A DNA stretch of 64,000 nucleotides from Nitratireductor arenosus (GTDB taxonomy: Bacteria; Pseudomonadota; Alphaproteobacteria; Rhizobiales; Rhizobiaceae): NCBI RefSeq assembly GCF_009742725.1, contig NZ_WPHG01000005.1, forward strand, positions 1-64,000, written 5' to 3'. The first letter of the stretch is position 1, and the number at the start of each line of letters is the position of its first letter. Shown piece by piece: positions 44,332 to 53,893 of this stretch. The notes under the pieces were generated by a model. That model was not told the origin of the DNA and did no database searches. It saw only the letters and a list, made by a program, of their open reading frames with translations. The position numbers and the translations under genes are program-made.

Positions 44332-45891
44332 ATGAAAATCTTTGCCTACAAGCCCGGCCATGACGGCCATGTCGCGCTGTTGGAGGACGGGCGGCTCGCC
44401 TTCTCGATCGAGGCGGAGAAGGATTCCGGCCCGCGCTACGGGCCGATCACGCCGGAACTGATGCTGCACGGACTGTCGCTGGCCGACGACGTACCCGACG
44501 TGTTGGCCGTATCCGGCTGGCTGCGCTCCTTCCGGCCGATGGCCGATCCGATCGGGGCGGGCTATTTCGGCGAAACCGAGGCCGGCATCATCGACCGGCC
44601 GCAGCGTTTCCAGGGCCGCGATATTCGCTATTTCTCCTCCTCGCACGAGCGCTCGCACATTGTCGGCAGCTATGCGATGTCGCCCTTTGCGCAAGGCCAG
44701 CCGTGCTATGCGCTGGTCTGGGAAGGCGTGATCGGCAGCTTTTACCGGATCGACGAAAAGCTCGGGGTGAGAAGGCTCGGCACGCCGATGTCGGGACCCG
44801 GCCACAAATACGGCTTTCTCTACGGCCTCGCCGATCCGAAACTGCCGGTCGATGCGCGCAAATCGCGGCGCGAGGACGCCGGCAAGCTGATGGCGATCGC
44901 CGGTTACGGACACGACACGCCGGAAACGCCGCAGGAGCGCGTGCTGATGGAACGGCTGATCGCCTGGGACGCGGTCGCCGCGCCGTTGCGTAAGGCCGAT
45001 TTCACCGACACGCCGTTCTTCAATATCGGCCTCGACAGCCAGGAGTTCCGCAATCTCGCCCTCCGGTTCCAGAACGCCGTCTTCGAGCGCTTCGCCGCGT
45101 TTGCGCGCCGCGAGATGACCGAGGGCCTGCCGCTGCTGGTGTCGGGCGGCTGCGGGCTCAATTGCGACTGGAACAGCGCCTGGATCGGCTCCGGCCTGTT
45201 TGCCGACGTCTTCGTCCAGCCCTGTACCAACGATTCCGGCTCCGCGATCGGCACGGCGGCCGACGCCCAGTATCGCTACACCGGCAACGCCAAGATCGCC
45301 TGGGACGCCTATGCCGGCGAGGATTTCGTGCATGACGAGGCCGATCTGTCCGGTTTCGAGGCCGTCGCCCGCGACGATGGTGAACTCGCCGCGCGGCTGA
45401 AGGCGGGGGCGGTCTTTGCCTGGGTACAGGGACGCTACGAGATCGGGCCACGCGCGCTCGGCAACCGCTCGCTGATCGCCGCGCCGTTTTCGGCCGAGAC
45501 CCACACGCGGCTCAACGCCATCAAGCAGCGCGAGGGGTTCAGGCCGATCGCCCCGATCCTTCTGGAAGAGGAACTCGACCGCCATTTCGGCCATCACGGG
45601 CCGAGCCCGCATATGCTGTTCTTCCAGACGGTGACCACCGACGCTTTGAAGGCGGTGACGCATGTCGACGGCTCGGCGCGCGCCCAGACGGTGACGCAGG
45701 CCCAGAACCCGCAGATCCACGCGCTGTTGACGGCGTTCAAGGCGGCGACCGGCTACGGGGTGTTGTGCAACACCTCGCTCAATTTTTCCGGCAAGGGGTT
45801 CATCAACCGGATGAGCGATCTGGTGCGGTATGCCCGCGACACCGGGCTGGACGGCTTTGTCGTCGGCGACGTGTTTTACCGGAAGGCCTGA
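44332..45891 (+). CDS. NodU/CmcH-family carbamoyltransferase
   Basis: The 519-residue protein belongs to the O-carbamoyltransferase family of NodU, CmcH and TobZ, which carbamoylate hydroxyl groups using carbamoyl phosphate and ATP. The N-terminal Kae1-like half has H105 and H109 in SSSHERSH; the C-terminal YrdC-like part has GRYEIGPRALGNRSLIA and FRPIAPIL. I start at ATG 44332 (MKIFAYKPGHDG), as in relatives; an upstream ATG at 44287 is less likely. Substrate is unknown. As no nod genes are nearby, a cell-surface glycan or secondary metabolite is likelier than a Nod factor. Confidence 0.88.
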   Translation: MKIFAYKPGHDGHVALLEDGRLAFSIEAEKDSGPRYGPITPELMLHGLSLADDVPDVLAVSGWLRSFRPMADPIGAGYFGETEAGIIDRPQRFQGRDIRYFSSSHERSHIVGSYAMSPFAQGQPCYALVWEGVIGSFYRIDEKLGVRRLGTPMSGPGHKYGFLYGLADPKLPVDARKSRREDAGKLMAIAGYGHDTPETPQERVLMERLIAWDAVAAPLRKADFTDTPFFNIGLDSQEFRNLALRFQNAVFERFAAFARREMTEGLPLLVSGGCGLNCDWNSAWIGSGLFADVFVQPCTNDSGSAIGTAADAQYRYTGNAKIAWDAYAGEDFVHDEADLSGFEAVARDDGELAARLKAGAVFAWVQGRYEIGPRALGNRSLIAAPFSAETHTRLNAIKQREGFRPIAPILLEEELDRHFGHHGPSPHMLFFQTVTTDALKAVTHVDGSARAQTVTQAQNPQIHALLTAFKAATGYGVLCNTSLNFSGKGFINRMSDLVRYARDTGLDGFVVGDVFYRKA

Positions 45892-45914
45892 CGAGGCGCG
45901 ACGCGGCTCGCGCG

Positions 45915-46754
45915 CTACCGGGCAAGAAGCACGTTCTCCGCAGTCTCGCCGGCCACGACATAACCGCGGTGCGCCAGGACGGCGAGGCAATCCGTGCGCC
46001 ACAATCTCGACAGCACGGTCTCGATCAGGATGGCGGCCGGCCACAGCGACGGTTCGGCCTGGTCGAAAAACGGCAACAGGGCGCGGTCCTCGAAACCCTC
46101 GACGTCGATCTTCAGGAGATCGATCCGTGTAAGCCCCTGGTCGGCGATTTCGGCGGCGAGCGGCCGGACCGCGACCTCGTGTCCGGCGCGTACCGTGCCG
46201 GCGGCTTCGGCCAGAAGCGAGGCATGGCCGATATTGCCGCCGCCGTCGCTATGGAGCGTCATCGTGCCGGCCGTTTCGGCAATCGCGAGGTTTCTGGCGA
46301 CGATGGCGCCGTTGTCGTTGGCCGCGACATTGAAGGCGAGCTTGGCGAAGGTGCGCGGATGCGGTTCGAAGGCAAGCACACGCCCGCTCGGTCCGGCGGC
46401 TTTTGCCACGAACAGCGCGTAGGTGCCGACATTGGCGCCGATGTCGACGAACACCATGCCCGGCCCGAAGCGGGGGGCGATCAGCGCCAGTTCGGCCGGC
46501 TCCGGCATCGTTGCGCGGCCGAGCAGGACGCGGTCGTCGCGGTTTTCGGTCGGATAGGCGCGTAGCTTCAGCCCCGCGACCTGGACATCGAACGGGCCGG
46601 AAAAGCGGCCGGCAAGACGCTTGCGCACCAGACGCCGCGCCGATGGCGAAAGCAGGCCGGCGGTGGCGAGGCGCCACGCCGCCGTCGCCGCGATGCCGGG
46701 CCGGCGCCGGCCAAATGGCGTCGTCGTGTCGAGCGGCGGGCGGGGCGTGGCCAT
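45915..46754 (-). CDS. FkbM-family SAM-dependent methyltransferase
   Basis: The 279-residue protein is an FkbM-type methyltransferase. Motif I is VFVDIGANVGTYALFVAK, followed by acidic E in VLAFEPHPRTF, and the conserved LLKIDVEGFE motif. Members methylate hydroxyl groups on sugars or natural products. ATG 46754 is preferred because it lies 19 bases after the mscS stop; ATG 46826 would overlap that gene. It faces the carbamoyltransferase gene tail to tail, and both could modify the same glycan. Confidence 0.85.
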   Translation of the reverse strand: MATPRPPLDTTTPFGRRRPGIAATAAWRLATAGLLSPSARRLVRKRLAGRFSGPFDVQVAGLKLRAYPTENRDDRVLLGRATMPEPAELALIAPRFGPGMVFVDIGANVGTYALFVAKAAGPSGRVLAFEPHPRTFAKLAFNVAANDNGAIVARNLAIAETAGTMTLHSDGGGNIGHASLLAEAAGTVRAGHEVAVRPLAAEIADQGLTRIDLLKIDVEGFEDRALLPFFDQAEPSLWPAAILIETVLSRLWRTDCLAVLAHRGYVVAGETAENVLLAR

Positions 46755-46773
46755 GTCGTCGTGCGCCTGCCGG

Positions 46774-49251
46774 TCAGAGCGCGGGCGTGGTCGATTTGCC
46801 GGCACTTTTGTCACCGGTTTCTTCATCGTCGATCGCCGAACGTACCGACCCGGCGATCGCCTCCTTCTGCTCCGGGCTCAATTCGCTCGCCTTTTCGCCG
46901 TCGGCAAGCCGCACGGTAACCTCGCGATGGGCGAAGCGCACGCCTTCCTTCTCGAACAGATCGCGGATCGCGGCATAGACCACCTTGCGGGTGACGAACT
47001 GGTCGCCGGGCCGGGTCATGAACTTGACCCGAACGATCATCGCCGAATCCTCCATCTTGTAGACGCCCTGCGATTTGAGCGGCTGCAGGAAAAGCGGGCC
47101 CACCACCTCGTCCTCGAGCAATTGCTGGCCGAGCTTCTTGATCAGCTTGCGGACCTTCTCGACATCGGTGTCGTAGGTCAGCCGCAGCGGCAGCTTCATC
47201 ATCACCCAGTCGCGCGAATAATTGGTGAGTTGGTGGATCTCGCCGAAGGGCACCGTGTGGACGGCGCCGAGATGGTGGCGCAATTGGAACGAGCGCATGG
47301 AGATCTTTTCCACCACGCCCTTCACATTGTCGATCTCGATATATTCGCCCTTGCGGAAGGCGTCGTCGATCAGGAAGAAGGCGCCGGAAAAAATGTCACG
47401 GATCAGGGTTTGCGCGCCGAAGCCGATGGCGATGCCGATGACGCCGGCGCCGGCGAAGAGCGGGCCGACGTCGACGCCGAGATTGGCCAGCACCACCATC
47501 GCGCCGATGGCGACGATGGCGGAGATCAGCACGTTGCGGAAGATTGGCAACAGGGTGGCGAGCCGCGACTGGCCCTTGCCGCCCTCGCTGTCGCCTTCGC
47601 CGGGATTGCTCGGCTGGTCGTCGAGCGTGCCGCCTTCCTCGACGATCCGGTGATCTATATAGCCGTTGATGGTCCGGTACGCGGAGGCCGCGACGATGAC
47701 GGCGAGCAGGATGTCGAGCGCGGCGGCGAGCGGATGTCCGCCCTCGCGACCGATGTCGATGCCCCACAGCCGGGCGAGCTCGCCGGCCGAGACCACCAGG
47801 ATCGTGGCCTGGACGACGTTCTCGAAAAACGGCTTGAAGGCGGGAAAATAGGGGCGAATGGCCGTCGAGGGCTCCTGGGCGGTGCGCATGACGGTCATCT
47901 CGCTACCCTCTTCGATCATGTCGCGCATGTCCTCGCTCATGTCCGACATCATCTCGTCGGCGGCCTGCGCGCGTTCCCAGGCCTGCTTTTCGGCCTGCAG
48001 CTTCATCTCCTCGCGCCTGAGATGCGCGGCCGCCCGCCGCTCGTAGACGATTTCGATCAGATAGGAGGCGACCGCGTAGGCGAAGATCGCGGCCACGAAG
48101 ACGATGATCGGGGCGAGGACGGGAACATAACCGCCCGGCAGACCGAGCGTCAGGCGCACCGAACTGACAAACCAGGCCAGCGCCAGATATAGAAGCAGCA
48201 GCGGCACGGCGAGAAAAGCCATGGTTTTCAGCCAGGCCGGTTTTTGAGCGTGATCGCCCTTGCCGAGGATGATAGTCCGCAATTCCCGTCTGTGGACGAC
48301 TGCAAGAAGGGCCAGCATGGCCGCGCAGGCCAGCAGGCCGAAAATGAAGGCGAGGCTGTGGGCGTCGGCGTTGACGGTGTCCATCGCGGCGCCGGACGGA
48401 CCGTCGTCCAGCGCCAGGATCTGGATCCAGCGGCACAGTCCGATGATGATCGCGCCGATCGCGAGCGCGATCGCCCAGTGCCTGAACACGCGCCGCGCCT
48501 GCTCGTCGGTGAGGTCGACGAGGCGATGCGCCGGGGATGTCGGCGCGAAGAAATTCCAGAACACGACGCTGCGCAGCACGCGGTAGCCGATATAGGTCGA
48601 CACGATGATGAAAATCGTCGCGCGTGTCGGTTCATGGCCTGAATCGAAAATCACCGCCACCAGGATCGCGGTGGCGAACATCACCCCGGCGCTCAACAGC
48701 ATCCATCCCGCCCGCGCCAGCAGATAGGCCAGCTTGCCGGAGCGTTTTTGCTCGTTTTCGTCGTAGAGCGCACGGAAATGATCGCGTCCCCAGCGCGTCA
48801 CCAGACGGAACATATAATGCCCGGCGATCAGGCCACCGATCGTCGTTGCCACCGCGACGACGAGCCACCAGGCGGTTCCGTCCGGGCTTGCCGCCTTCAG
48901 CGATTTCGGCAGATCGTCCAGGAAAATCAGCGAATTGCCTATCATGCGGCGCATATTGGCGCGCGCCTCAAGCAGGCTTTTGCTCGAAAACGCCATCGTC
49001 ATCGGCGGATCGGCGGCCTGCTTCTCGTCGCTGCCGGGCTGGACAACGATGACCGTTGAGCCGTCCTTGCGGGCCGCCTCCAGAAACGCCTCCAGCGCGG
49101 CGCCGTCGCCAGTTTGCGTCTGGGACGTCTGTGCCAGCGCCGCGCCGGCATGAAGCAGGGCTTGCAAGACGAGGACGGTCAGGACAAACAGGGTCGGACG
49201 CAAGAGCCGCAATTGCTGAACGATCGGCCCGAAAGGGGATTGGTTTTTCAT
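46774..49251 (-). CDS. Large MscS-family mechanosensitive channel
   Basis: The 825-residue protein has a signal peptide (about 1-41), a periplasmic segment, then about ten membrane helices. The last is the MscS pore region around VVLANLGVDVGPLFAGAGVI and GIAIGFGAQTLIRDIFSG, followed by the cytoplasmic beta domain with NYSRDWVMMKLPLRL. These channels open on membrane stretch in hypo-osmotic shock. A second, similar channel gene lies at 61865 onward; both share the C-terminal pattern, differing in their N-terminal halves. Confidence 0.92.
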   Translation of the reverse strand: MKNQSPFGPIVQQLRLLRPTLFVLTVLVLQALLHAGAALAQTSQTQTGDGAALEAFLEAARKDGSTVIVVQPGSDEKQAADPPMTMAFSSKSLLEARANMRRMIGNSLIFLDDLPKSLKAASPDGTAWWLVVAVATTIGGLIAGHYMFRLVTRWGRDHFRALYDENEQKRSGKLAYLLARAGWMLLSAGVMFATAILVAVIFDSGHEPTRATIFIIVSTYIGYRVLRSVVFWNFFAPTSPAHRLVDLTDEQARRVFRHWAIALAIGAIIIGLCRWIQILALDDGPSGAAMDTVNADAHSLAFIFGLLACAAMLALLAVVHRRELRTIILGKGDHAQKPAWLKTMAFLAVPLLLLYLALAWFVSSVRLTLGLPGGYVPVLAPIIVFVAAIFAYAVASYLIEIVYERRAAAHLRREEMKLQAEKQAWERAQAADEMMSDMSEDMRDMIEEGSEMTVMRTAQEPSTAIRPYFPAFKPFFENVVQATILVVSAGELARLWGIDIGREGGHPLAAALDILLAVIVAASAYRTINGYIDHRIVEEGGTLDDQPSNPGEGDSEGGKGQSRLATLLPIFRNVLISAIVAIGAMVVLANLGVDVGPLFAGAGVIGIAIGFGAQTLIRDIFSGAFFLIDDAFRKGEYIEIDNVKGVVEKISMRSFQLRHHLGAVHTVPFGEIHQLTNYSRDWVMMKLPLRLTYDTDVEKVRKLIKKLGQQLLEDEVVGPLFLQPLKSQGVYKMEDSAMIVRVKFMTRPGDQFVTRKVVYAAIRDLFEKEGVRFAHREVTVRLADGEKASELSPEQKEAIAGSVRSAIDDEETGDKSAGKSTTPAL

Positions 49252-49321
49252 GAAATCTGCGCCGAAAATGCCAATCTGTTCAGTTTCAATGCAAAAAAGC
49301 GGGATTTAACCAGGGTAAACT

Positions 49322-49924
49322 ATGGTCAAAACCGCGTTTTACGCAATGCGCCATGGCGAGACGCCCTGGAATGCGCAAGGCCGTTTCCAGGGGCATAGCG
49401 ACATCCCGCTTTCCGCCGAAGGCCGGGCGCAGGCATTGGCGGGCGCTTCGCGCCTGACGGCGAAGCTGATGCAATCGCCCGAGTTGCCAGCGCCCGAACG
49501 CATCCTGACCTCACCGCTCGGCCGCGCCCGCGAGACGGCCGAGATCGTGCGTTGCGCACTCGGCCTGCCCGATGAAGCACTGCATGCCGATGCGCGGCTG
49601 CGGGAGGCGGGTTTCGGGGCCTGGGAAGGCTTGACGACGCTGGAGGTGAAGGCGCGCTTTCCCGAGGAACGCCGGCGGCGCAAGGCCGACCGCTGGTCCT
49701 ACGCCCCGCCCGGCGGCGAAAGCTACGCCAATATCGATCGCGCCATGCGCGGCCTGATCGACGAGCTCGATCGGGCGCCCTTGTCGCTTTTGGTCACCCA
49801 TGCCGGCAATCTGCGTATCATGATGATGCGCGCCGCTGGCCGCGATCCGGCCGAGGCGTTGCGCGATCCCGTCGGCCATGGCGTAGTCCATTTTTTCGAC
49901 GGGCGTGGGATGCGGGTGGTGTGA
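49322..49924 (+). CDS. Histidine phosphatase family protein
   Basis: The 200-residue protein has the phosphoglycerate-mutase-like RHGET motif (R10, H11) at its start, then EAGFGAWEGLTT and the second histidine in LLVTHAGNLRIMM. It is a cofactor-independent phosphatase type, perhaps acting on alpha-ribazole phosphate or a sugar phosphate; the substrate is not clear. It is divergent from the mscS gene with a 70-bp gap and 155 bp before the ABC transporter operon. Confidence 0.88.
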   Translation: MVKTAFYAMRHGETPWNAQGRFQGHSDIPLSAEGRAQALAGASRLTAKLMQSPELPAPERILTSPLGRARETAEIVRCALGLPDEALHADARLREAGFGAWEGLTTLEVKARFPEERRRRKADRWSYAPPGGESYANIDRAMRGLIDELDRAPLSLLVTHAGNLRIMMMRAAGRDPAEALRDPVGHGVVHFFDGRGMRVV

Positions 49925-50079
49925 CGGCGCCGAACCTGTCGGGTCGGGCTCTGGCCGGATAAAATGCCGTCGTCATAAGGTCGTGCCAGGATTGCGGCGA
50001 TGGGACGTATTGCAAAAATCGAGGGCGCGTCTACGCTGCCGCGACTACGGCGAAGACAGCGCGATCGGGGGAATCGGGC

Positions 50080-51972
50080 GTGAGCGCGAACAAAGACCTG
50101 CTGCGCGTCGAGAACCTCAGCATCTCGATCGCGATCCAGGACACCAGCCTGGATGTGGTGAAGAATGCGAGCTTCCGCATTCCCGCCGGCAAGACAGTTG
50201 CGCTCGTCGGTGAGTCCGGGTCGGGCAAGTCGATCATCGCCCAGTCCATTCTGGGTATTCTGCCGCGCGTGGCCCGCATCACCGGCGGGCATATCCGGTT
50301 TCGCGACCCGTTGATGTCGGGTGATGAACTCGACATAGCCGCGCTTGACGCCAACGGCGCCGAGATGCGCTCGTTGCGTGGCGGACGTATCGCCATCGTC
50401 TTCCAGGAGCCGATGACATCGCTGTCGCCGTTGCACAAGGTCGGCCACCAGGTCGAGGAGGCGCTTGTCCTGCATCGCGAGATCGCCGGCAAGGAGGCGC
50501 GCGCGACGACCGAGGAGATGTTGCGCCTGGTCGGATTTCCGCATCCGGAGCGCGCCTATGACATGTATCCGATGGAGCTTTCGGGGGGGCTGCGCCAGCG
50601 CGCCATGATCGCGATGGCGCTGATCTGCCGGCCGGCCCTGCTGATCGCCGACGAGCCGACGACCGCACTCGACGTCACGGTGCAGGCCCAGGTGCTCGGG
50701 CTTTTGAAGTCGCTGCAGGCCAAGCTCGGCATGTCGCTGCTTCTGATCACCCACGATCTGGGCGTGGTCGCCAACATGGCCGACGAGGTCGTGGTGATCT
50801 ATCACGGCGAGATCGTGGAGGCCGGGCCGCTGGAGGCGATCTTCAGCGCGCCGGGCCACGCCTATACGCGCGCCCTGATGAAGGCGGTGCCGGACCTGGA
50901 GATGGATCGCAACCAGAAGCTTGTCGCCCTGCGCGACAGCACGCCGGTGATCCCGAGCTCGATGAAAGGCCAGACCCGCGACTTTTCCCGCATCGACGGG
51001 CCGTTATTGAGCGTGCATAACCTGTCGAAGAGTTATGTCGGCAAGGCGGGACGCTGGTTCGGCGGCACGAAGACACGCACGCTCGCCGTCGACGATGTCA
51101 GCTTCGACGTGATGCCGGGCGAGTGTTTCGGCATCGTGGGCGAAAGCGGCTGCGGCAAGTCGACCATCAGCAAGCTGATCATGCGGGCGATCGACGCCGA
51201 CAGCGGCACGATCCGGTTCGACAACGGCACCGACGCCTGCGAGGTACTGGACCTTGAAGGGCATGCGCTGAAGGAATTCCGCAGGCGTATCCAGATCGTC
51301 TTCCAGGACCCTTTCGGTTCGCTGAGCCCGCGCTCGACGATCCTCAACACGCTGAGTGAGCCGCTGGAAATCCACGGTGTCGCGAGCGGCAGGGCGAACA
51401 GCCGCAACGCGGCGGAACTGATGGCGCTGGTCGGGCTGCAGACCAGCCAGCTCAACCGCTATCCGCACAGCTTTTCCGGAGGCCAGCGCCAGCGCATCGG
51501 CATCGCGCGCGCGCTCGCGCTGTCGCCCGATCTGTTGATCTGCGACGAACCGGTCTCGGCGCTGGACGTCTCCGTGCAGGCGCAGATCCTCAATCTGTTG
51601 AAGGATCTGCAAAAGGATCTCGGCCTGACGATGATCTTCATCTCGCACAATCTGGCGGTGGTCAAATACATCGCCGACCGGATCGCGGTGATGCGACGAG
51701 GCCGCATCGTCGAGATCGCCGATGTCGAGACCCTGTTTGCGCGGCCCGTCCACCCCTATACAAAAAGCCTGCTTGCCGCCGTGCCCACCATTCGGCTCGA
51801 TCGCAAGCTCGATTTCTCATATCACGGCGGCGATACCCACGACCCCGCGCAGGACTGGCCGGACGAATTCAAGCCGGGCGCGAACAGCGAACCGCTGGCA
51901 CTCATGCCGATCGACGAGGGCCATTGGGTGCTTGCCCGTTCGCTGCCGTTCCGGGAGAGGATACCAGCATGA
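50080..51972 (+). CDS. Peptide-type ABC transporter, fused double ATP-binding protein
   Basis: This 630-residue protein combines the two ATPases usually separate as DppD and DppF. The first half has Walker A GESGSGKS (44-51), signature LSGGLRQR (167-174) and Walker B with D191-E192. The second half has Walker A GESGCGKS (354-361), signature FSGGQRQR (465-472) and DEPVSALDV. It powers import of peptides or similar solutes. GTG 50080 follows GGGGGAA. The next gene overlaps it by four bases; the whole operon is ATPase, binding protein, permease, permease. Confidence 0.95.
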   Translation: MSANKDLLRVENLSISIAIQDTSLDVVKNASFRIPAGKTVALVGESGSGKSIIAQSILGILPRVARITGGHIRFRDPLMSGDELDIAALDANGAEMRSLRGGRIAIVFQEPMTSLSPLHKVGHQVEEALVLHREIAGKEARATTEEMLRLVGFPHPERAYDMYPMELSGGLRQRAMIAMALICRPALLIADEPTTALDVTVQAQVLGLLKSLQAKLGMSLLLITHDLGVVANMADEVVVIYHGEIVEAGPLEAIFSAPGHAYTRALMKAVPDLEMDRNQKLVALRDSTPVIPSSMKGQTRDFSRIDGPLLSVHNLSKSYVGKAGRWFGGTKTRTLAVDDVSFDVMPGECFGIVGESGCGKSTISKLIMRAIDADSGTIRFDNGTDACEVLDLEGHALKEFRRRIQIVFQDPFGSLSPRSTILNTLSEPLEIHGVASGRANSRNAAELMALVGLQTSQLNRYPHSFSGGQRQRIGIARALALSPDLLICDEPVSALDVSVQAQILNLLKDLQKDLGLTMIFISHNLAVVKYIADRIAVMRRGRIVEIADVETLFARPVHPYTKSLLAAVPTIRLDRKLDFSYHGGDTHDPAQDWPDEFKPGANSEPLALMPIDEGHWVLARSLPFRERIPA

Positions 51973-53888
51973 CCGCCTCAGGATTTTTCCGACGCGCCCG
52001 CTTTTCGGTCTGTTTCGCCGGCCTGCTTGTCGCGTCTGCGCTCGTCGGTGCGCCTGCCCTGGCGCAGGAGCCGCCTTCACTCAAGCAGGCGGTGGAGAGC
52101 GGTGCGCTGCCACCGATGGCCGAAAGGCTGCCGGAGACGCCGCGGGTGATCGACCTCGCCGCGCTCGGCCGCAGCGAGGGGCGTTACGGCGGCACGCTGA
52201 CCATGCTGATGGCCCAGTCCAAGGACATCCGCATGATGACGATCTACGGCTACGCGCGGCTGGTCGGCTTCGATGAAAAGCTGGAGCTCGTCCCCGACAT
52301 TCTGGAGAGCTTCGAGGTCGAGGAGGGCCGCATCTTTACCTTGAAGCTGCGGCCCGGTCATCGCTGGTCCGATGGCGCGCCGTTTACCGCCGAGGATTTC
52401 CGCTATGCCTGGCAAGATGTCGAGACCGATGAGGACCTGTCGCGGGCTGGACCCTCGCAGGTCATGCTGGTCGACGGGGAGCCGCCGGCGTTCGAGGTGA
52501 TCGACCAGCACACGGTGCGCTACACCTGGTCGAAGCCCAATCCGCAGTTCCTGCCCTCGCTTGCCGGCGGCAGTCCAAACTACATCGCCGTACCGGCGCA
52601 TTATCTGAAGCAGTTCCACCAAAAATATGTCGACAAGGCCGAACTCGATGCCAAGGTCGCCGATGCCGGCGTACGCGACTGGGTGGCGCTGCACACGATC
52701 CGGGCGCGCGCCTACCGCCCGGAGAACCCGGACCTGCCGTCGCTGGAACCCTGGGTCAACATCACGCCGCCTCCGGCCGAACGCTTCATCTTCAAGCGCA
52801 ACCCCTACTATCACCGGGTCGACAAATCCGGCCGGCAGTTGCCCTATATCGACGAGATCTTCATGGGTATCAGCTCGGCCGACATCATCCCGGCCAAAAC
52901 GGGGAGCGGCGACAGCGACCTGCAGGCCCGCTATCTGCGCTTCGACAACTACACCTTCCTCAAACAGGCGAGCCAGACACATGGCTACGAGGTGAAGCTG
53001 TGGCGCGACGGCGACGGTTCGCAGGTCGCTTATCTGCCCAATCTCAACGTCAACGACGCGGTCTGGCGCGATCTTTTCCGCGACGTGCGGTTTCGCCGTG
53101 CCCTGTCGGTCGCGATCCACCGCGAGGAGATCAACCAGCAATTCTATTTCGGCCTGGCGCATCCGGCCGCCAACACCGTGCTCGACACATCGCCGCTGTT
53201 CCGGCCCGAATACGATCAGGCCTGGGCGCAATACGATCCCGATCTCGCCAACCGGCTGCTCGACGAAATCGGGCTGGAGCGCGGTGTCGACGGCATCCGT
53301 AGGCTGCCGGACGGCCGCCGGGCCGAACTGATCGTCGAACTGGCCGGCGGCACCGAGGAATCCGACGTGACCCAACTCGTCGGCGAATATTGGGGCAAGA
53401 TCGGCATCAAGATTTTCCCGCGCGCCATGCAGCTCGACAATCTGCGTCGCCGGTTCCTGTCCGGCGACACGCAGATGTCGGTGTGGAGCGGCCTGAATGT
53501 CGGCCTGGCCACCGCCGACGTGCCGCCGGAGGAACTCGCGCCGGTCTCATCCGTCCAGGGCAACTGGCCGCAATGGGGACAATATGTCGAGACCGGCGGC
53601 AAGGCGGGCGAGATGGTCGACGAGCCGAATGCGTTGCGCCTGCACCAATTGTTCCAGTCCTGGCGGGTGTCGTCGACCACCGAGGAGCGCCGTGCGATCT
53701 GGCATGAGATGCTGGGGATCTACACTGACCAAGTCTACACGATCGGCACGGTGAACGGAGTATTGCAGCCGGTGGTGGTGCGCAACACGTTGCAGAACGT
53801 GCCCGACAAGGGCATCTACGCCTTCGCTCCGGTCGCCTATTTCGGCGTCTATATGCCCGATACGTTCTGGTTTTCGGCAGGGGATTAG
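51969..53888 (+). CDS. Solute-binding protein of a peptide-type ABC transporter (family 5)
   Basis: The 639-residue protein is a family 5 (SBP_bac_5) periplasmic binding protein, the class that catches oligopeptides, nickel or sugars-oligomers. The signal peptide ends at PALAQE (about residue 33). Key regions are LKLRPGHRWSDGAPFTAEDF (about 110-130) and DVRFRRALSVAIHREEIN. It is larger than usual (about 530), with extra sequence in the first third. ATG 51969 overlaps the ATPase stop. Substrate cannot be said from sequence. Confidence 0.93.
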   Translation: MTASGFFRRARFSVCFAGLLVASALVGAPALAQEPPSLKQAVESGALPPMAERLPETPRVIDLAALGRSEGRYGGTLTMLMAQSKDIRMMTIYGYARLVGFDEKLELVPDILESFEVEEGRIFTLKLRPGHRWSDGAPFTAEDFRYAWQDVETDEDLSRAGPSQVMLVDGEPPAFEVIDQHTVRYTWSKPNPQFLPSLAGGSPNYIAVPAHYLKQFHQKYVDKAELDAKVADAGVRDWVALHTIRARAYRPENPDLPSLEPWVNITPPPAERFIFKRNPYYHRVDKSGRQLPYIDEIFMGISSADIIPAKTGSGDSDLQARYLRFDNYTFLKQASQTHGYEVKLWRDGDGSQVAYLPNLNVNDAVWRDLFRDVRFRRALSVAIHREEINQQFYFGLAHPAANTVLDTSPLFRPEYDQAWAQYDPDLANRLLDEIGLERGVDGIRRLPDGRRAELIVELAGGTEESDVTQLVGEYWGKIGIKIFPRAMQLDNLRRRFLSGDTQMSVWSGLNVGLATADVPPEELAPVSSVQGNWPQWGQYVETGGKAGEMVDEPNALRLHQLFQSWRVSSTTEERRAIWHEMLGIYTDQVYTIGTVNGVLQPVVVRNTLQNVPDKGIYAFAPVAYFGVYMPDTFWFSAGD

Positions 53889-53893
53889 GCCGG

